Counted from the first letter of the stretch, positions 10,195-20,296 are shown. The stretch: DNA of 64,000 nucleotides from an uncultured Lysobacteraceae bacterium (GCA_902825775.1 CADECF010000003.1:281553-345552), one strand, 5' to 3'. A program made the numbers and translations. Notes: generated by a model from the letters alone, not told the origin.

Positions 10195-11877
10195 CTAGTC
10201 GACGTTGCTGAGAAGACGCTTGGCCGCGGCGCGCGCTTCCTTACTGACTTCGACACCGCCCAGCATCCGCGCCAATTCCTCTGCGCGCGCCTTTGCATCG
10301 AGTTTTTCGACTGCGCTCTGGGTCACGCCATCGCTGGCCGCCTTGCTGACGCGATAGTGCGCATGGCCTTGCGCCGCCACCTGCGGCAAGTGCGTCACGC
10401 ATAGCGCCTGGCGTTTTTCGCCGAGCGCGCGCAGCTTCTGGCCGACGATCTCCGCGACCGCGCCGCCGATGCCCGAATCGACTTCGTCGAACACCATCGT
10501 CGGCACCAGGTCGCCGCCCAATGCGGCCACTTCGATCGCCAGCGAGATGCGCGACAGCTCGCCGCCCGAGGCGACCTTGCGCAACGGCCGCGGCGGCTGG
10601 CCGGCATTGGCCGAAACCAGGAATTCGACGCGCTCGGCGCCGTTGGCGTCGGGCCGTTCGGCCGCATTGGGTTCGAGCGTGACTTCGAATTTGCCGCCGC
10701 CCATGCCCAGTTCGCCGATCAGGGCCGTGGTGGATTTGGACAGCGCTTTGGCCGTCTTGGTGCGGGCTTCGGTGAGTTTGCCGGCGGCGGATTGCCACTG
10801 CTTGCGGGCGGCGGCGATCTCGCCGTCGAGCGCCGTTACGCGTTGTCCCGCGCTGCGCAGCGAGTCCAACTCCGCAGCTACCGCATCGCGCTGCGTAGCG
10901 AGTTGCTCGGGCGCGACGCGGTGCTTGCGGGCAAGATCGTGGATGCGGCCCAGCCGACGTTCCATGTCCTCGAATTGCGCCGGATCCAGATCGAGATCTT
11001 CGCGAATCCGTTCGATCAGCGCGATCGCCTCGTCGAGCTGGATCGATGCCGCATCGAGCAGGGCATCGATGTCGGCCAGGCGCGGCTCGTGTTCGACCAC
11101 GCGCATCAACTCGCTGCGGGTCTGCTGCAGTTGCCGGGTCATCGACGGCGCATCTTCGCCGGCCAGGCGCGCGAATGCGCCGTCGCAGGCGGCGATCAGC
11201 GCCGCCGCATGCGCGTGCCGGCGATGGGTTGCGCCGAGCTCGGCGATAGCTTCGGGCTCCAGCGCTTCGCGTTGCAGTTCCGCGAATTGGTGTTCGAGAT
11301 AAGCGATGCGTTCGGACACGTCGCCCTGCTTGGACAAGGCTTCGCGCTCGCGCAGCAAAGCGTTCCAATGCGCAGCGGCGACCTCGACCGCGGTCAAAGC
11401 CGCCTCGTGGCCGCCGAAGCCATCGAGCAAAGCCAGTTGGCTGGCTTTGGACAGCAGCGCCTGATGCTCGTGCTGGCCGTGGATTTCGACCAGCAAACCG
11501 GCCAATTCGCCCAATTGCGCCAATGTCGCCGGGCGGCCGTTGATCCAGGCTCTGGAACCTCCGTCGGCGCGCAGGGTGCGGCGCAGTTGGCAGTCGTCGC
11601 CTTCGTCCCGGCCTTCATCCAGCATGTCCTGCTCGCGCAGCCAATCGCGGGCGGGTAAGGCGTCGGCCAGATCGAACTGCGCGCTGAGTTCGGCGCGTTC
11701 GGCGCCGTGCCGGACCATGCCGCTGTCGGCGCGCAACCCGGACAGGAAGCCCAGCGCATCGACGAGCAGCGATTTGCCGGCGCCGGTTTCGCCCGAAATC
11801 ACGGTCAGGCCCGCGCCGAATTCGAGTTCGGCGGCTCGGACGACGGCGAAGTCCTTGATGGTCAGTAGCGTCAGCAT
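10195..11877 (-). CDS. recN: DNA repair protein RecN
   Basis: This 560-aa SMC-like ATPase starts MLTLLTIKDFAVV. The upstream extension in the same frame (to 11946) lacks family similarity. Walker A is ISGETGAGKS, the signature is KVASGGELSRI and Walker B is PTMVFDEVDSGIGG. Between them lies a long coiled coil with many Ala, Glu and Arg residues. RecN helps hold DNA ends together during double-strand break repair. It is convergent with fur. Confidence 0.95.
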   Translation of the reverse strand: MLTLLTIKDFAVVRAAELEFGAGLTVISGETGAGKSLLVDALGFLSGLRADSGMVRHGAERAELSAQFDLADALPARDWLREQDMLDEGRDEGDDCQLRRTLRADGGSRAWINGRPATLAQLGELAGLLVEIHGQHEHQALLSKASQLALLDGFGGHEAALTAVEVAAAHWNALLREREALSKQGDVSERIAYLEHQFAELQREALEPEAIAELGATHRRHAHAAALIAACDGAFARLAGEDAPSMTRQLQQTRSELMRVVEHEPRLADIDALLDAASIQLDEAIALIERIREDLDLDPAQFEDMERRLGRIHDLARKHRVAPEQLATQRDAVAAELDSLRSAGQRVTALDGEIAAARKQWQSAAGKLTEARTKTAKALSKSTTALIGELGMGGGKFEVTLEPNAAERPDANGAERVEFLVSANAGQPPRPLRKVASGGELSRISLAIEVAALGGDLVPTMVFDEVDSGIGGAVAEIVGQKLRALGEKRQALCVTHLPQVAAQGHAHYRVSKAASDGVTQSAVEKLDAKARAEELARMLGGVEVSKEARAAAKRLLSNVD

Positions 11878-11930
11878 GGATGCAATTGTGCCGTGCGGCC
11901 CGCCAGCCTGCCATCGGCCGGTCGCGCCGC

Positions 11931-11959
11931 TTGCGACTGTCGTCATTCCTGCTTATACC
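11931..11959 (+). promoter_or_regulatory. promoter TTGCGA-17-TATACC, 6 nt before ATG
   Basis: TTGCGA (11931-11936), a 17-nt spacer and TATACC (11954-11959) are followed by 6 nt and the ATG of the ankyrin gene. The layout matches the one before hrcA almost base for base in its hexamers. A leaderless transcript is predicted. Confidence 0.55.
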
Positions 11960-11965
11960 GTCGAG

Positions 11966-12739
11966 ATGACCAGCGAATCGCCACCGACCGAGCACGCGCC
12001 GACCATCCTTGGCGACACCGACCCGATTGCCGTCCATGTCGTGGACGCGATTCGCAGCGGCGATAGGAAGGCGTTGCGGCGCTGGCTCGATGAGCATCCC
12101 GGCTGGGCCAACGTCCGCATCGCCGGCAGCGATGGCAACTGCGGAGTAGGGCAGCGTTCGCTCCTGCACATCGCGACGGATTGGCCCGGGCATTTTCCCG
12201 AGGTGGCAGGCACCATCGCCGATCTCGCCGCTGCGGGCGCGGACCCCAACGTCCGTTTTGCCGGCGGCTTCCATACCGAAACTCCGCTGCACTGGGCGGC
12301 CAGTTCGGACGATGTCGATGCCTTGGATGCCTTGCTCGATGCCGGTGCCGACATCGACGCGCCCGGCGCGGTGATCGGCGGCGGCACGCCCTTGGCCGAC
12401 GCGAGGGCGTTCAAGCAATGGCGGGCCGCGCAACGATTGGTAGCGCGCGGCGCCTACGTGAGCCTGGTCGATGCCGCGACGCTCGGCATGATCGATCGCG
12501 TGCGCGAATGCATGGCCGAAAAACCCGAGCCGGAAGCCGTGAACTGCGCATTTTGGGGCGCCTGCCACGGCGGCCGGCAGGACTGTGCGGAATATCTGTT
12601 GGAACGCGGCGCCGATTTGGATTGGATCGCGCTTTGGGAGCCGCTGACCCCGTTGGACGCGGCGGTGCGCAGCGACGCCGGCGAACTCGCCGCCTGGCTG
12701 CGCGGCCGCGGCGCGAAATCCGCCCGGGAACTCGGCTAG
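11966..12739 (+). CDS. ankyrin-repeat protein
   Basis: The 257-aa product starts at the ATG at 11966, which directly follows the predicted promoter; the frame is open further upstream but that part overlaps recN in antisense. Repeat units are RSLLHIATDWPGHFPEVAGTIADLAAAGADPN, ETPLHWAASSDDVDALDALLDAGADID and DCAEYLLERGADLDWI..LTPLDAA. There is no signal peptide, so a cytoplasmic protein-protein interaction role is likely, with unknown partner. The stop codon overlaps that of the convergent DUF2269-like gene by 4 bp. Confidence 0.8.
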   Translation: MTSESPPTEHAPTILGDTDPIAVHVVDAIRSGDRKALRRWLDEHPGWANVRIAGSDGNCGVGQRSLLHIATDWPGHFPEVAGTIADLAAAGADPNVRFAGGFHTETPLHWAASSDDVDALDALLDAGADIDAPGAVIGGGTPLADARAFKQWRAAQRLVARGAYVSLVDAATLGMIDRVRECMAEKPEPEAVNCAFWGACHGGRQDCAEYLLERGADLDWIALWEPLTPLDAAVRSDAGELAAWLRGRGAKSARELG

Positions 12740-13194
12740 GCGGGTATCTTCAGCACCATCAGTGCGAAGGCGATCCAGGCCGGAATCAGGCTGGCCGCAC
12801 CGAAGAGGTCCCAACGCCCGAGCATCGCCCGGCACGTGTCCCAATCGGCGTCCGGCTGCAGCGCGTAATCTCGGATGCGGCGTTGCAGCGGCGCAAGCCA
12901 CAGAAACATCAGCCCGGAAAACGCGAACAGCCCCAGACCCCACGCGATCCAGCCCACGCGCAGCACCGGCAAGCCGCCGAAGACCGCCGCCGAGAAGCCG
13001 CTGAGGATGATGAAAGCCACGGCGGGAATAGTGAACAGCCGGTCGCTGCCGATGATGCCGTCCATGGCATCGGCCAGCGCCGCGGGGCTGCGGCGGTGTT
13101 TGATCCGGTGGATCCAGAACAGGCCCGTGGTGATATTGCCCAGGAACAGCACCACCGCCGTCAGATGCAGCAATTTCAGCCATAAATAGATCAT
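12736..13194 (-). CDS. DUF2269-like integral membrane protein
   Basis: The 152-aa protein starts MIYLWLKLLHLTAVVLFLGN with GGACGGGG upstream, and has four hydrophobic helices. The pattern LKLLHLTAVVLFLGNITTGLFW and the WxxxGLGLF helix resemble DUF2269 and related putative inner-membrane proteins. Histidines in the first helix (LLH) could bind haem. Function unknown. Confidence 0.65.
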   Translation of the reverse strand: MIYLWLKLLHLTAVVLFLGNITTGLFWIHRIKHRRSPAALADAMDGIIGSDRLFTIPAVAFIILSGFSAAVFGGLPVLRVGWIAWGLGLFAFSGLMFLWLAPLQRRIRDYALQPDADWDTCRAMLGRWDLFGAASLIPAWIAFALMVLKIPA

Positions 13195-13315
13195 CGCGAT
13201 GCCCCGTCCTGCGTCCGATCGGCGCGCAGAAACGCTAGCACCGGCCGTTCCGCATTCCCGCTGACAGCTGTCAGACATCGCGGATGCGGTTTGCATATCG
13301 CCGGGCCGCTGCTGC

Positions 13316-13344
13316 TTGCGCGTATCGGCGCGCCGGCTTATACC
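13316..13344 (+). promoter_or_regulatory. promoter TTGCGC-17-TATACC, 6 nt before hrcA GTG
   Basis: TTGCGC (13316-13321), a 17-nt spacer, TATACC (13339-13344), then GCCAGG and GTG at 13351. It supports the GTG start and a leaderless hrcA message. Confidence 0.55.
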
Positions 13345-13350
13345 GCCAGG

Positions 13351-14406
13351 GTGGCCAGACCTTCCGACGACTCATCCCTCGACCCGCGCGCACGCCAGCT
13401 GCTGCGCACGCTGATCGCGCGCTACATCCGCGACGGCGAGCCGGTCGGCTCGCAGACCCTGGCGCGCCACGCCGGCCTGGACGTCAGCCCGGCCACGATC
13501 CGCAACATCCTGGCCGATCTGGAAGACACCGGCCTGCTCAGCGCACCGCACGCCTCGGCCGGGCGCATACCCACCGCGCAGGGCTACCGGGTGTTCGTCG
13601 ACAGCCTGCTGCAGGTCAAGCCGCTGGCCGAGGGCGAATTGTCGCGGCTGAGGAACGAATTGCCGGCGGGGGCGGGCACGCAGAACCTGCTCGGCAACGC
13701 GTCCGAACTGCTGTCGGCGATGACCCATTTCGTCGGTGTGGTCAGCGTGCCGCAGCGCGAACAGTTCGCGTTCAAGCACATCGACTTCGTGCCGCTCGAC
13801 GGCCTGCGCGTGCTGGCGATCCTCGTGTTCGCCGACAACGACGTGCAGAACCGCATCCTGCAGACGCGCCGGCTGTACGGCCCGACCGAGCTGGAACGCG
13901 TCGCCAATTACCTCAACACCCATTTCGCCGGGCGGCCGCTGGCCGACATCCGCGCCACGCTGCTGCACGAGATGCGCAGCGCCCGCAGCGAGATGGAGAA
14001 TCTACTGGCCCAGACGGTGGAATTGGCCGAGCAGGCCCTGGCGCCGGGCGCGGAGGACATGCTGCTGGCCGGGCAGACCCGCCTGATCGGCGTGCAGGAT
14101 CTGGCCGATCTGGACCGGCTGCGCGAACTGTTCGAAGCCTTCGCCCGCAAACGCGAGATCCTGCAACTGCTGGAGCGCACCGTGCACGCTCCCGGAGTGC
14201 GCATCTTCATCGGCGAAGAGACCGGCCTGGCGCCATTGGAAGGCGTGTCGCTGGTCACCGCGCCCTATGCCGCAGGCGGCCGGGTGCTGGGGGTATTGGG
14301 CGTGATCGGTCCGACCCGGATGGCCTACGACCGGATCATCCCGGTCGTGCAGGCCGCGGCCGATGCGCTGGGTTCCGCCTTGAATCCCGGGGCCAAGCCC
14401 TCATAG
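13351..14406 (+). CDS. hrcA: heat-inducible transcription repressor HrcA
   Basis: The 351-aa product contains LDPRARQLLRTLIARYIRDGEPVGSQTLA (winged helix), VSPATIRNILADLEDTGLL (recognition helix) and SAPHASAGRIPTAQGYRVFVD, all diagnostic of HrcA. The C-terminus carries the GAF-like dimer domain with FIGEETG and YAAGGRVLGVLGVIGPTRMAY. HrcA represses class I heat-shock genes at CIRCE sites; I saw no CIRCE element in this window. GTG at 13351 is preferred over the TTG at 13291 because family similarity starts near it. Confidence 0.93.
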   Translation: MARPSDDSSLDPRARQLLRTLIARYIRDGEPVGSQTLARHAGLDVSPATIRNILADLEDTGLLSAPHASAGRIPTAQGYRVFVDSLLQVKPLAEGELSRLRNELPAGAGTQNLLGNASELLSAMTHFVGVVSVPQREQFAFKHIDFVPLDGLRVLAILVFADNDVQNRILQTRRLYGPTELERVANYLNTHFAGRPLADIRATLLHEMRSARSEMENLLAQTVELAEQALAPGAEDMLLAGQTRLIGVQDLADLDRLRELFEAFARKREILQLLERTVHAPGVRIFIGEETGLAPLEGVSLVTAPYAAGGRVLGVLGVIGPTRMAYDRIIPVVQAAADALGSALNPGAKPS

Positions 14407-14448
14407 GTTGTCGGGTAGGGCGGCAGGACGACCGCCCGGAACCTGGAC

Positions 14449-14967
14449 ATGACCGCAACCGAACAACGACCCGACGATGCGGCCGCCGAAGCGGCCCTGG
14501 ACACCGACCATCCCCTGTACGGCCTGATCGAAACCCTGAAGAGCGACCTGGAACAACTCCGCGCCGAATCGCTGCGCGAACGCGCCGATCTGGACAACCA
14601 GCGCAAGCGCCTGGCGCGCGACGTGGACATGGCCCGCAAATTCGCCAACGAACGCTTGCTGGCCGAGCTGTTGCCGGTATTCGACAGCCTGGAAGCCGCG
14701 TTGCTCACCGCCCCGCAAAACGACCCGCTACGCGCCGGCGTGGAGCTGACGTTGCGCCAGTTGCACAAGGTGGCCGAAGCCAACGGCCTGATCGAAGTGG
14801 CGCCGATGCCCGGCGACAGTTTCGACCCCGAACGCCACCAGGCCGCCAGCGTCGTCGAGGCCGCAGGCATACCGCCGGGCGCCGTCGCCCAGGCTTTCCA
14901 GAAAGGTTATGTGTTGAACGACCGCTTGCTGAGGCCGGCCATGGTAGTGGTCGCCAAGCACGATTGA
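14449..14967 (+). CDS. grpE: nucleotide exchange factor GrpE
   Basis: The 172-aa protein has an acidic N-terminus, a long coiled coil ([25 protein letters not shown]) and the C-terminal beta domain with [46 protein letters not shown]. It releases ADP from DnaK. It follows hrcA by 42 nt. A weak sigma-32-like CTTGAA (14379-14384) and CCCTCATA (14398-14405) lie inside the end of hrcA. Confidence 0.96.
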   Translation: MTATEQRPDDAAAEAALDTDHPLYGLIETLKSDLEQLRAESLRERADLDNQRKRLARDVDMARKFANERLLAELLPVFDSLEAALLTAPQNDPLRAGVELTLRQLHKVAEANGLIEVAPMPGDSFDPERHQAASVVEAAGIPPGAVAQAFQKGYVLNDRLLRPAMVVVAKHD

Positions 14968-14974
14968 CCGATTC

Positions 14975-15051
14975 GTAGCCCGGGTAAGCGAAGCGCACCC
15001 GGGGAACCGAGCCGCGGCGTCACCCGGGTGCGCTTCGCTTACCCGGGCTAC
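14975..15051. repeat. inverted repeat, family C (GTAGCCCGGGTAAGCG type)
   Basis: GTAGCCCGGGTAAGCGAAGC plus GCACCCGGG, then 19 nt, then the complementary arm ending GGGCTAC. It sits between grpE and the dnaK promoter. Confidence 0.85.
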
Positions 15052-15077
15052 AGCGAGTCAAAAAATGGGACTAACGG

Positions 15078-15105
15078 CTTGAAGTGCCTGCCGCCGGCCC
15101 CAGAT
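15078..15105 (+). promoter_or_regulatory. sigma-32 (heat-shock) promoter of dnaK
   Basis: CTTGAA (15078-15083), a 14-nt spacer and CCCCAGAT (15098-15105) match the RpoH consensus CTTGAA / CCCCATNT with one mismatch. It lies 60 nt before the dnaK ATG. Confidence 0.75.
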
Positions 15106-15165
15106 TACGCACATCGGCGGCATCGGCCGTCCCAAAAATTCAGATTTGAGAGAGGGAGCAACACC

Positions 15166-17088
15166 ATGGGCAAAATCATCGGCATCGATCTCGGCACGAC
15201 CAATTCGTGCGTGGCGATCATGGAGGGCGGCAAGGCCCGCGTCATCGAGAATTCCGAAGGCGACCGCACCACGCCTTCCATCGTCGCCTACAGCAAGGAC
15301 GGCGAGGTATTGGTCGGCGCCTCGGCCAAGCGGCAGGCCGTCACCAATCCCAAGAACACCTTCTACGCCGTGAAGCGCCTGATCGGCCGCAAGTTCAAGG
15401 ATGCCGAAGTGCAGAAGGACCGCGACCTGGTCCCGTATGCGATCGTCGAGCACGAAAACGGCGACGCCTGGGTCGCGACCAGCGACGGCAAGAAACTGTC
15501 CGCGCAGGAAGTCTCCGCGCGCATCCTCGAGAAGATGAAGAAGACCGCCGAAGCCTACCTGGGCGAGACGGTCACCGAAGCCGTGATCACGGTGCCGGCC
15601 TACTTCAACGACAGCCAGCGCCAGGCCACCAAGGACGCCGGCAAGATCGCGGGCCTGGACGTCAAGCGCATCATCAACGAACCGACCGCGGCCGCATTGG
15701 CCTATGGCCTGGACAAGGCCGGCGGCGACCGCAAGATCGTCGTCTACGATCTGGGCGGTGGCACGTTCGACGTGTCGATCATCGAAATCGCCAATGTCGA
15801 CGGCGAGAAGCAGTTCGAAGTGCTGGCCACCAACGGCGATACGTTCCTGGGCGGCGAAGATTTCGACAAGCGCGTCATCGATTACCTCGTCGACGAATTC
15901 CAGAAAGAGCAGGGCATCGACCTGCGCAAGGACCCGCTGGCGCTGCAACGCCTGAAGGACGCGGCCGAACGCGCCAAGATCGAACTGTCGTCCTCGCAGC
16001 AGACCGAAGTGAACCTGCCGTACGTGACGGCCGACGCTTCCGGTCCCAAGCACCTCAACCTGAAACTCACCCGCGCCAAGCTCGAAGCCCTGGTCGAAGA
16101 CCTGATCAAGAAAACCATCGAGCCGTGCAAGATCGCGCTGAACGACGCCGGCCTGCGCGCCAGCGAAATCAGCGAAGTGATCCTGGTCGGCGGCCAGACC
16201 CGCATGCCGAAAGTGCAGCAGGCCGTGGCCGATTTCTTCGGCAAGGAACCGCGCAAGGACGTCAACCCCGACGAAGCCGTAGCGCTGGGCGCCGCGATCC
16301 AGGGCGGCGTGCTGGCCGGCGACGTCAAGGACGTGCTGCTGCTCGACGTGACCCCGCTGAGCCTGGGCATCGAAACGCTGGGCGGCGTGTTCACCAAGAT
16401 CATCGAGAAGAACACCACCATCCCGACCAAGGCGTCGCAGACTTTTTCGACGGCCGAAGACAATCAGTCGGCAGTGACGGTGCATGTCCTGCAAGGCGAG
16501 CGCGATCAGGCCCGCTACAACAAATCGCTGGCCAAGTTCGACCTGTCCGGCATCGAGCCGTCGCCGCGCGGCATGCCGCAGGTGGAAGTGTCGTTCGACA
16601 TCGACGCCAACGGCATCCTGCACGTGCACGCCAAGGACAAGAAGACCGGCAAGGAGCAGAAGGTCGAGATCAAGGCCGGCTCGGGCCTGTCGGAAGAAGA
16701 GATCCAGCGCATGGTCAGCGATGCCGAAGCGCATCGCGAAGAAGACAAGAAATTCCACGAGCTGGTCAACGCCCGCAACCAGGCCGATGCGCTGATCCAC
16801 GCCACCCGCAGCGCCATCAAGGAACATGGCGACAAAGTCGGCGGCGAGATCATCGGCAAGACCGAAGCCGCATTGGCCGACCTCGAGACGGCGATGAAGG
16901 GCGACGACAAGGCCCAGATCGAAGCCAAGTCCAAGGCCTTGGAGGAAGCCGGCCAGTCGTTGTACGCCGCAGCGGCCGCCGCGCAGCAACCGGGCGCGGA
17001 AGGCGATGCCGGCGCGTCGTCGGCCTCGAAGAACGAAGACGTCGTCGACGCCGAGTTCACCGAGGTCAAGGACGACGAGAAGAAGTAA
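15166..17088 (+). CDS. dnaK: molecular chaperone DnaK (Hsp70)
   Basis: The 640-aa product starts [21 protein letters not shown] with AGGGAG 9 nt upstream. It has the ATPase motifs [14 protein letters not shown] and [16 protein letters not shown], the interdomain linker [16 protein letters not shown], the substrate-binding domain and the acidic end [16 protein letters not shown]. It binds exposed hydrophobic peptides with DnaJ and GrpE. The upstream part of the open frame overlaps the family C repeat and is not coding. Confidence 0.98.
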   Translation: MGKIIGIDLGTTNSCVAIMEGGKARVIENSEGDRTTPSIVAYSKDGEVLVGASAKRQAVTNPKNTFYAVKRLIGRKFKDAEVQKDRDLVPYAIVEHENGDAWVATSDGKKLSAQEVSARILEKMKKTAEAYLGETVTEAVITVPAYFNDSQRQATKDAGKIAGLDVKRIINEPTAAALAYGLDKAGGDRKIVVYDLGGGTFDVSIIEIANVDGEKQFEVLATNGDTFLGGEDFDKRVIDYLVDEFQKEQGIDLRKDPLALQRLKDAAERAKIELSSSQQTEVNLPYVTADASGPKHLNLKLTRAKLEALVEDLIKKTIEPCKIALNDAGLRASEISEVILVGGQTRMPKVQQAVADFFGKEPRKDVNPDEAVALGAAIQGGVLAGDVKDVLLLDVTPLSLGIETLGGVFTKIIEKNTTIPTKASQTFSTAEDNQSAVTVHVLQGERDQARYNKSLAKFDLSGIEPSPRGMPQVEVSFDIDANGILHVHAKDKKTGKEQKVEIKAGSGLSEEEIQRMVSDAEAHREEDKKFHELVNARNQADALIHATRSAIKEHGDKVGGEIIGKTEAALADLETAMKGDDKAQIEAKSKALEEAGQSLYAAAAAAQQPGAEGDAGASSASKNEDVVDAEFTEVKDDEKK

Positions 17089-17110
17089 GCTCGGGATACA
17101 GAATGGAGAG

Positions 17111-17148
17111 ACGGGAGACGTGGTCCGCTGCGTGCTCCCGTTTCTTTT
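17111..17148 (+). terminator. terminator after dnaK
   Basis: ACGGGAG-ACG pairs with CGT-G-CTCCCGT (one bulged G) around TGGTCCGCTG and is followed by TTCTTTT. It would separate dnaK from the globin and dnaJ. Confidence 0.7.
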
Positions 17149-17184
17149 GAAGTTCGACCACCGGCAATGCGGACGGATCTCGCA

Positions 17185-17673
17185 ATGACTTCATCGATCT
17201 TGGAAACTCCGGCACCGCCAAGCCTGTACGAATGGGCCGGCGGCATGGCCGCGCTCGAAAAACTGACCGACGCCTTCTACGGCAAAGTCGAACTCGATCC
17301 GCTGCTGCAGCCGGTGTTCGCGAAGATGGACCCGGATCATCCGCGGCACGTCGCGCGTTTCCTCGCCGAAGTGTTCGGCGGCCCGAAGTCGTATTCGGAC
17401 GGCCACGGCGGCCATGCGGAGATGATCAGGCATCATCTGGGCCGCCATCTGCAGGAAGCGCAGCGCCGCCGTTGGGTGCAACTGCTGATCGACGCCGCCG
17501 ATGAGGTTGGCTTGCCGGACGATCCCGAATTCCGTTCCTCGTTCGTGGCGTATATCGAATGGGGTACCCGCCTGGCGGTGATCAACTCGCAGCCGGGCGC
17601 AGAAGTCGTCGAAGACCAGCCCATGCCGCAATGGGGTTGGGGCGAAGCCAAAGGGCCGTACGTCGCGCCATGA
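17185..17673 (+). CDS. group II truncated haemoglobin
   Basis: The 162-aa protein has SLYEWAGGMAALEKLTDAFYGKV, with the Phe-Tyr B9-B10 pair, and MIRHHLGRHLQEAQRRRWVQLL, with the proximal His region and the Trp G8 typical of group II (trHbO). The last part EWGTRLAVINSQPGA also fits. Such globins bind O2 and NO and are linked to oxidative or nitrosative stress. It lies between dnaK and dnaJ. ATG 17167 is an alternative start. Confidence 0.85.
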   Translation: MTSSILETPAPPSLYEWAGGMAALEKLTDAFYGKVELDPLLQPVFAKMDPDHPRHVARFLAEVFGGPKSYSDGHGGHAEMIRHHLGRHLQEAQRRRWVQLLIDAADEVGLPDDPEFRSSFVAYIEWGTRLAVINSQPGAEVVEDQPMPQWGWGEAKGPYVAP

Positions 17674-17713
17674 GCGACGCCGGCGAATTTTTGCAATCTA
17701 AGAAAACCAATAC

Positions 17714-18841
17714 ATGAGCAAGCGGGATTACTACGAAGTACTGGGTGTGGCGCGCACGGCGACCGATGAGGAGCTGAAAAAAGCCTATCGGCGTTGCGCG
17801 ATGAAATACCACCCGGACCGCAATCCCGGCGACAAGGAATCCGAAGCCTCGTTCAAGGAGTGCAAGGAAGCCTACGAAGTGCTGTCCGACGGCGGCAAAC
17901 GCCGCATGTACGACGCGCACGGCCATGCCGCGTTCGAGCACGGCATGGGCGGCGGCAACAGCGGACCGGCCGGTTTCGGCGACGTCGGCGATATCTTCGG
18001 CGACATCTTCGGCAACATTTTCGGCGGCGGCGCCTCGCGTGGCCCGCGCCGCGGCGCGGACATCGGTTACGTGATGGAGCTGGACCTGGAAGAGGCCGTC
18101 GCCGGCCTCGAAAAACGCATCGAAATCCCTACGCTCGCCGCCTGCGAGCATTGCAAGGGCAGCGGTTCGGAAGACGGCAAGCTGGAAACCTGCGACACCT
18201 GCCGCGGACACGGCCAGGTACGCATGCAGCGCGGCATTTTCTCGATGCAGCAACCGTGCCCGCATTGCCATGGCCGCGGCAAGATCATCAAGAACCCGTG
18301 CGCGCAATGCCACGGCAACGGACGCGTCGAGCAGGAGAAAGTGCTGTCGGTGAAGATCCCCGCCGGCGTCGACAACGGCGACCGCATCCGCCTGTCCGGC
18401 GAAGGCGAAGCCGGTCCTGCGGGCAGTCCGTCCGGCGATCTATACGTGGAGATCCGCGTCCGCGAGCACGAGATTTTCACCCGCGACGGCGACGATCTGC
18501 ATTGCGAAGTGCCGATCCGCATCTCGCAGGCCGCATTAGGCGACACCGTACGCGTGCCCACCCTCGATGGCGAAGCCGAGATACGCATCCCGGCGGAAAC
18601 CCAGACCGGCAAGGTGTTCCGCCTGCGCGACAAGGGCGTCAAATCGGTGCGCAGCCGTGCGCCCGGCGACCTCTACTGCCGCGCCGTGGTCGAGACGCCG
18701 GTCAACCTGACCGCCGAGCAGCGCACGTTGCTGGAACAGTTCGAAGAGACCTTCATCGGCGAAGGCGCGCGCCGCCATTCGCCGCGGTCCAGCACCTTCA
18801 TCGATGGCGTCAAGGGTTTCTGGGACCGCATGACCTCCTGA
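17714..18841 (+). CDS. dnaJ: co-chaperone DnaJ (Hsp40)
   Basis: The 375-aa protein has a J domain ([26 protein letters not shown] in KYHPDRNPG), a Gly/Phe-rich linker, four zinc-binding CxxCxGxG repeats ([32 protein letters not shown]) and the C-terminal substrate domain. It stimulates DnaK ATPase. Confidence 0.98.
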   Translation: MSKRDYYEVLGVARTATDEELKKAYRRCAMKYHPDRNPGDKESEASFKECKEAYEVLSDGGKRRMYDAHGHAAFEHGMGGGNSGPAGFGDVGDIFGDIFGNIFGGGASRGPRRGADIGYVMELDLEEAVAGLEKRIEIPTLAACEHCKGSGSEDGKLETCDTCRGHGQVRMQRGIFSMQQPCPHCHGRGKIIKNPCAQCHGNGRVEQEKVLSVKIPAGVDNGDRIRLSGEGEAGPAGSPSGDLYVEIRVREHEIFTRDGDDLHCEVPIRISQAALGDTVRVPTLDGEAEIRIPAETQTGKVFRLRDKGVKSVRSRAPGDLYCRAVVETPVNLTAEQRTLLEQFEETFIGEGARRHSPRSSTFIDGVKGFWDRMTS

Positions 18842-18861
18842 TCCGGTTTTCGTTTTCGACT

Positions 18862-18947
18862 TTGTAGGAGCGGCTTCAGCCGCGAGCTCTTCGGCTATGG
18901 AAAAGCTCGCGGCTGAATCCGCTCCTACAAAAAGCCGCTCCCACAAA
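18862..18947. repeat. family A inverted repeat with an extra half-copy
   Basis: TTGTAGGAGCGGCTTCAGCC and the complementary arm ending CTCCTACAA (to 18930) are followed directly by a third arm, AAAGCCGCTCCCACAAA. The arms have A/T variants relative to the consensus. Confidence 0.8.
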
Positions 18948-18991
18948 AAGCGGTGCGTGCTAGGCTCGCCGCGTTCGTCTGGGAGGGCGGC

Positions 18992-20296
18992 ATGGCGAAG
19001 GGCTGGTGGAAGAACCTTTATCTGCAGGTGTTGATCGCGATCGCGATCGGCGTGCTGCTGGGGCATTTCCGTCCCGAACTCGGCGCCCAGATGAAGCCGC
19101 TCGGCGACGGCTTCATCAAACTGGTCAAGATGATCATCGCCCCGGTGATCTTCCTCACCATCGTCGCCGGCATCGCAAAGATCGGCGATCTGCGCCATGT
19201 CGGCAAGATCGGGCTCAAGGCGCTGATCTATTTCGAAGTGCTGACCACGTTAGCGTTGGTGATCGGCCTGATCGTGGCCAATGCGCTCAAGCCCGGCGTC
19301 GGCATGAATATCGATCCGGCGCAGATCGATGCGTCCGGCATCGCCCAATACCAAAAAGCCGCGCACGAGCAAGGGACGGTGCCTTTCCTGCTCGACATCA
19401 TTCCGCACGATTTCCTCTCCGCGTTCACCGAAGGCAAGCTGCTGCAGGTGCTGCTGGTAGCCTTGCTCGCCGGCGTCGCGTTGACGCGGATGGGCGGGGC
19501 CGGGCGGCGCGTGCTCGATCTGTGCGAAGACTTGTCGCATGTGGTGTTCGGCATCGTCGGCATGATCATGCGGCTGGCGCCGATCGGCGCGTTCGGCGCG
19601 ATGGCGTTCACCATCGGCAAGTTCGGCCTGGGTTCGCTGGCCTCGCTCGGCTGGCTGCTGTTCGCGGTCTACATCACCTGTTTCGCATTCGTATTCGTCG
19701 TGCTCGGCGCGGTGGCGCGGTTCTCGGGCTTCTCGCTGTGGCAGTTCCTCAAATACATCCGCGGCGAACTGCTGCTGGTGCTCGGCACCTCGTCGTCGGA
19801 ATCGGCGCTGCCGCGTTTGCTCAATCGCCTGGAAGACGCAGGCTGCGATCGCGCGGTGGTCGGGTTGGTCGTGCCGACGGGCTATTCCTTCAATTTGGAC
19901 GGCACCTGCATCTATCTGACGATGGCCGCCGTGTTCATCGCCCAGGCGGTCGGCGTGGAGCTGAGCTTGGGCGAAGAGATCGCCCTGCTCGCGGTGCTGT
20001 TGCTGACCTCGAAAGGCGCGGCCGGCGTGACCGGTTCGGGCTTCGTGACATTGGCGGCCACGCTCGCCGCGCTCGGCGGCAAAGTGCCGGTGGAAGGCGT
20101 CGCGTTGATCCTGGGCGTGGACCGCTTCATGTCCGAGGCGCGGGCGATCACCAACTTCATCGGCAACGGCGTGGCCACGATGGTGATCGCCAAGTGGGAA
20201 GGCCTGCGCGACGACGGCAAGATGCGCGCGGCTTTCGCCACCGGGCCGTCGCCTGATGCCGCGCCCATCGCATCGGATCCCGACCAAGGCGATTGA
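18992..20296 (+). CDS. dctA: dicarboxylate:cation symporter (DctA/GltP family)
   Basis: The 434-aa inner-membrane protein starts [20 protein letters not shown], with GGGAGGG 6-8 nt upstream. It has the DAACS signatures [18 protein letters not shown] (hairpin 1, serine-rich), [18 protein letters not shown] and [26 protein letters not shown]. These are the substrate and Na+/H+ binding elements for C4-dicarboxylate or glutamate uptake. A monocistronic unit flanked by repeats. Confidence 0.92.
   Translation: MAKGWWKNLYLQVLIAIAIGVLLGHFRPELGAQMKPLGDGFIKLVKMIIAPVIFLTIVAGIAKIGDLRHVGKIGLKALIYFEVLTTLALVIGLIVANALKPGVGMNIDPAQIDASGIAQYQKAAHEQGTVPFLLDIIPHDFLSAFTEGKLLQVLLVALLAGVALTRMGGAGRRVLDLCEDLSHVVFGIVGMIMRLAPIGAFGAMAFTIGKFGLGSLASLGWLLFAVYITCFAFVFVVLGAVARFSGFSLWQFLKYIRGELLLVLGTSSSESALPRLLNRLEDAGCDRAVVGLVVPTGYSFNLDGTCIYLTMAAVFIAQAVGVELSLGEEIALLAVLLLTSKGAAGVTGSGFVTLAATLAALGGKVPVEGVALILGVDRFMSEARAITNFIGNGVATMVIAKWEGLRDDGKMRAAFATGPSPDAAPIASDPDQGD

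Noticed and set aside
15058-16989. 643-aa open frame antisense to dnaK
   Set aside because: High-GC codon use leaves the complementary frames open; no family pattern and dnaK is unambiguous on the other strand.
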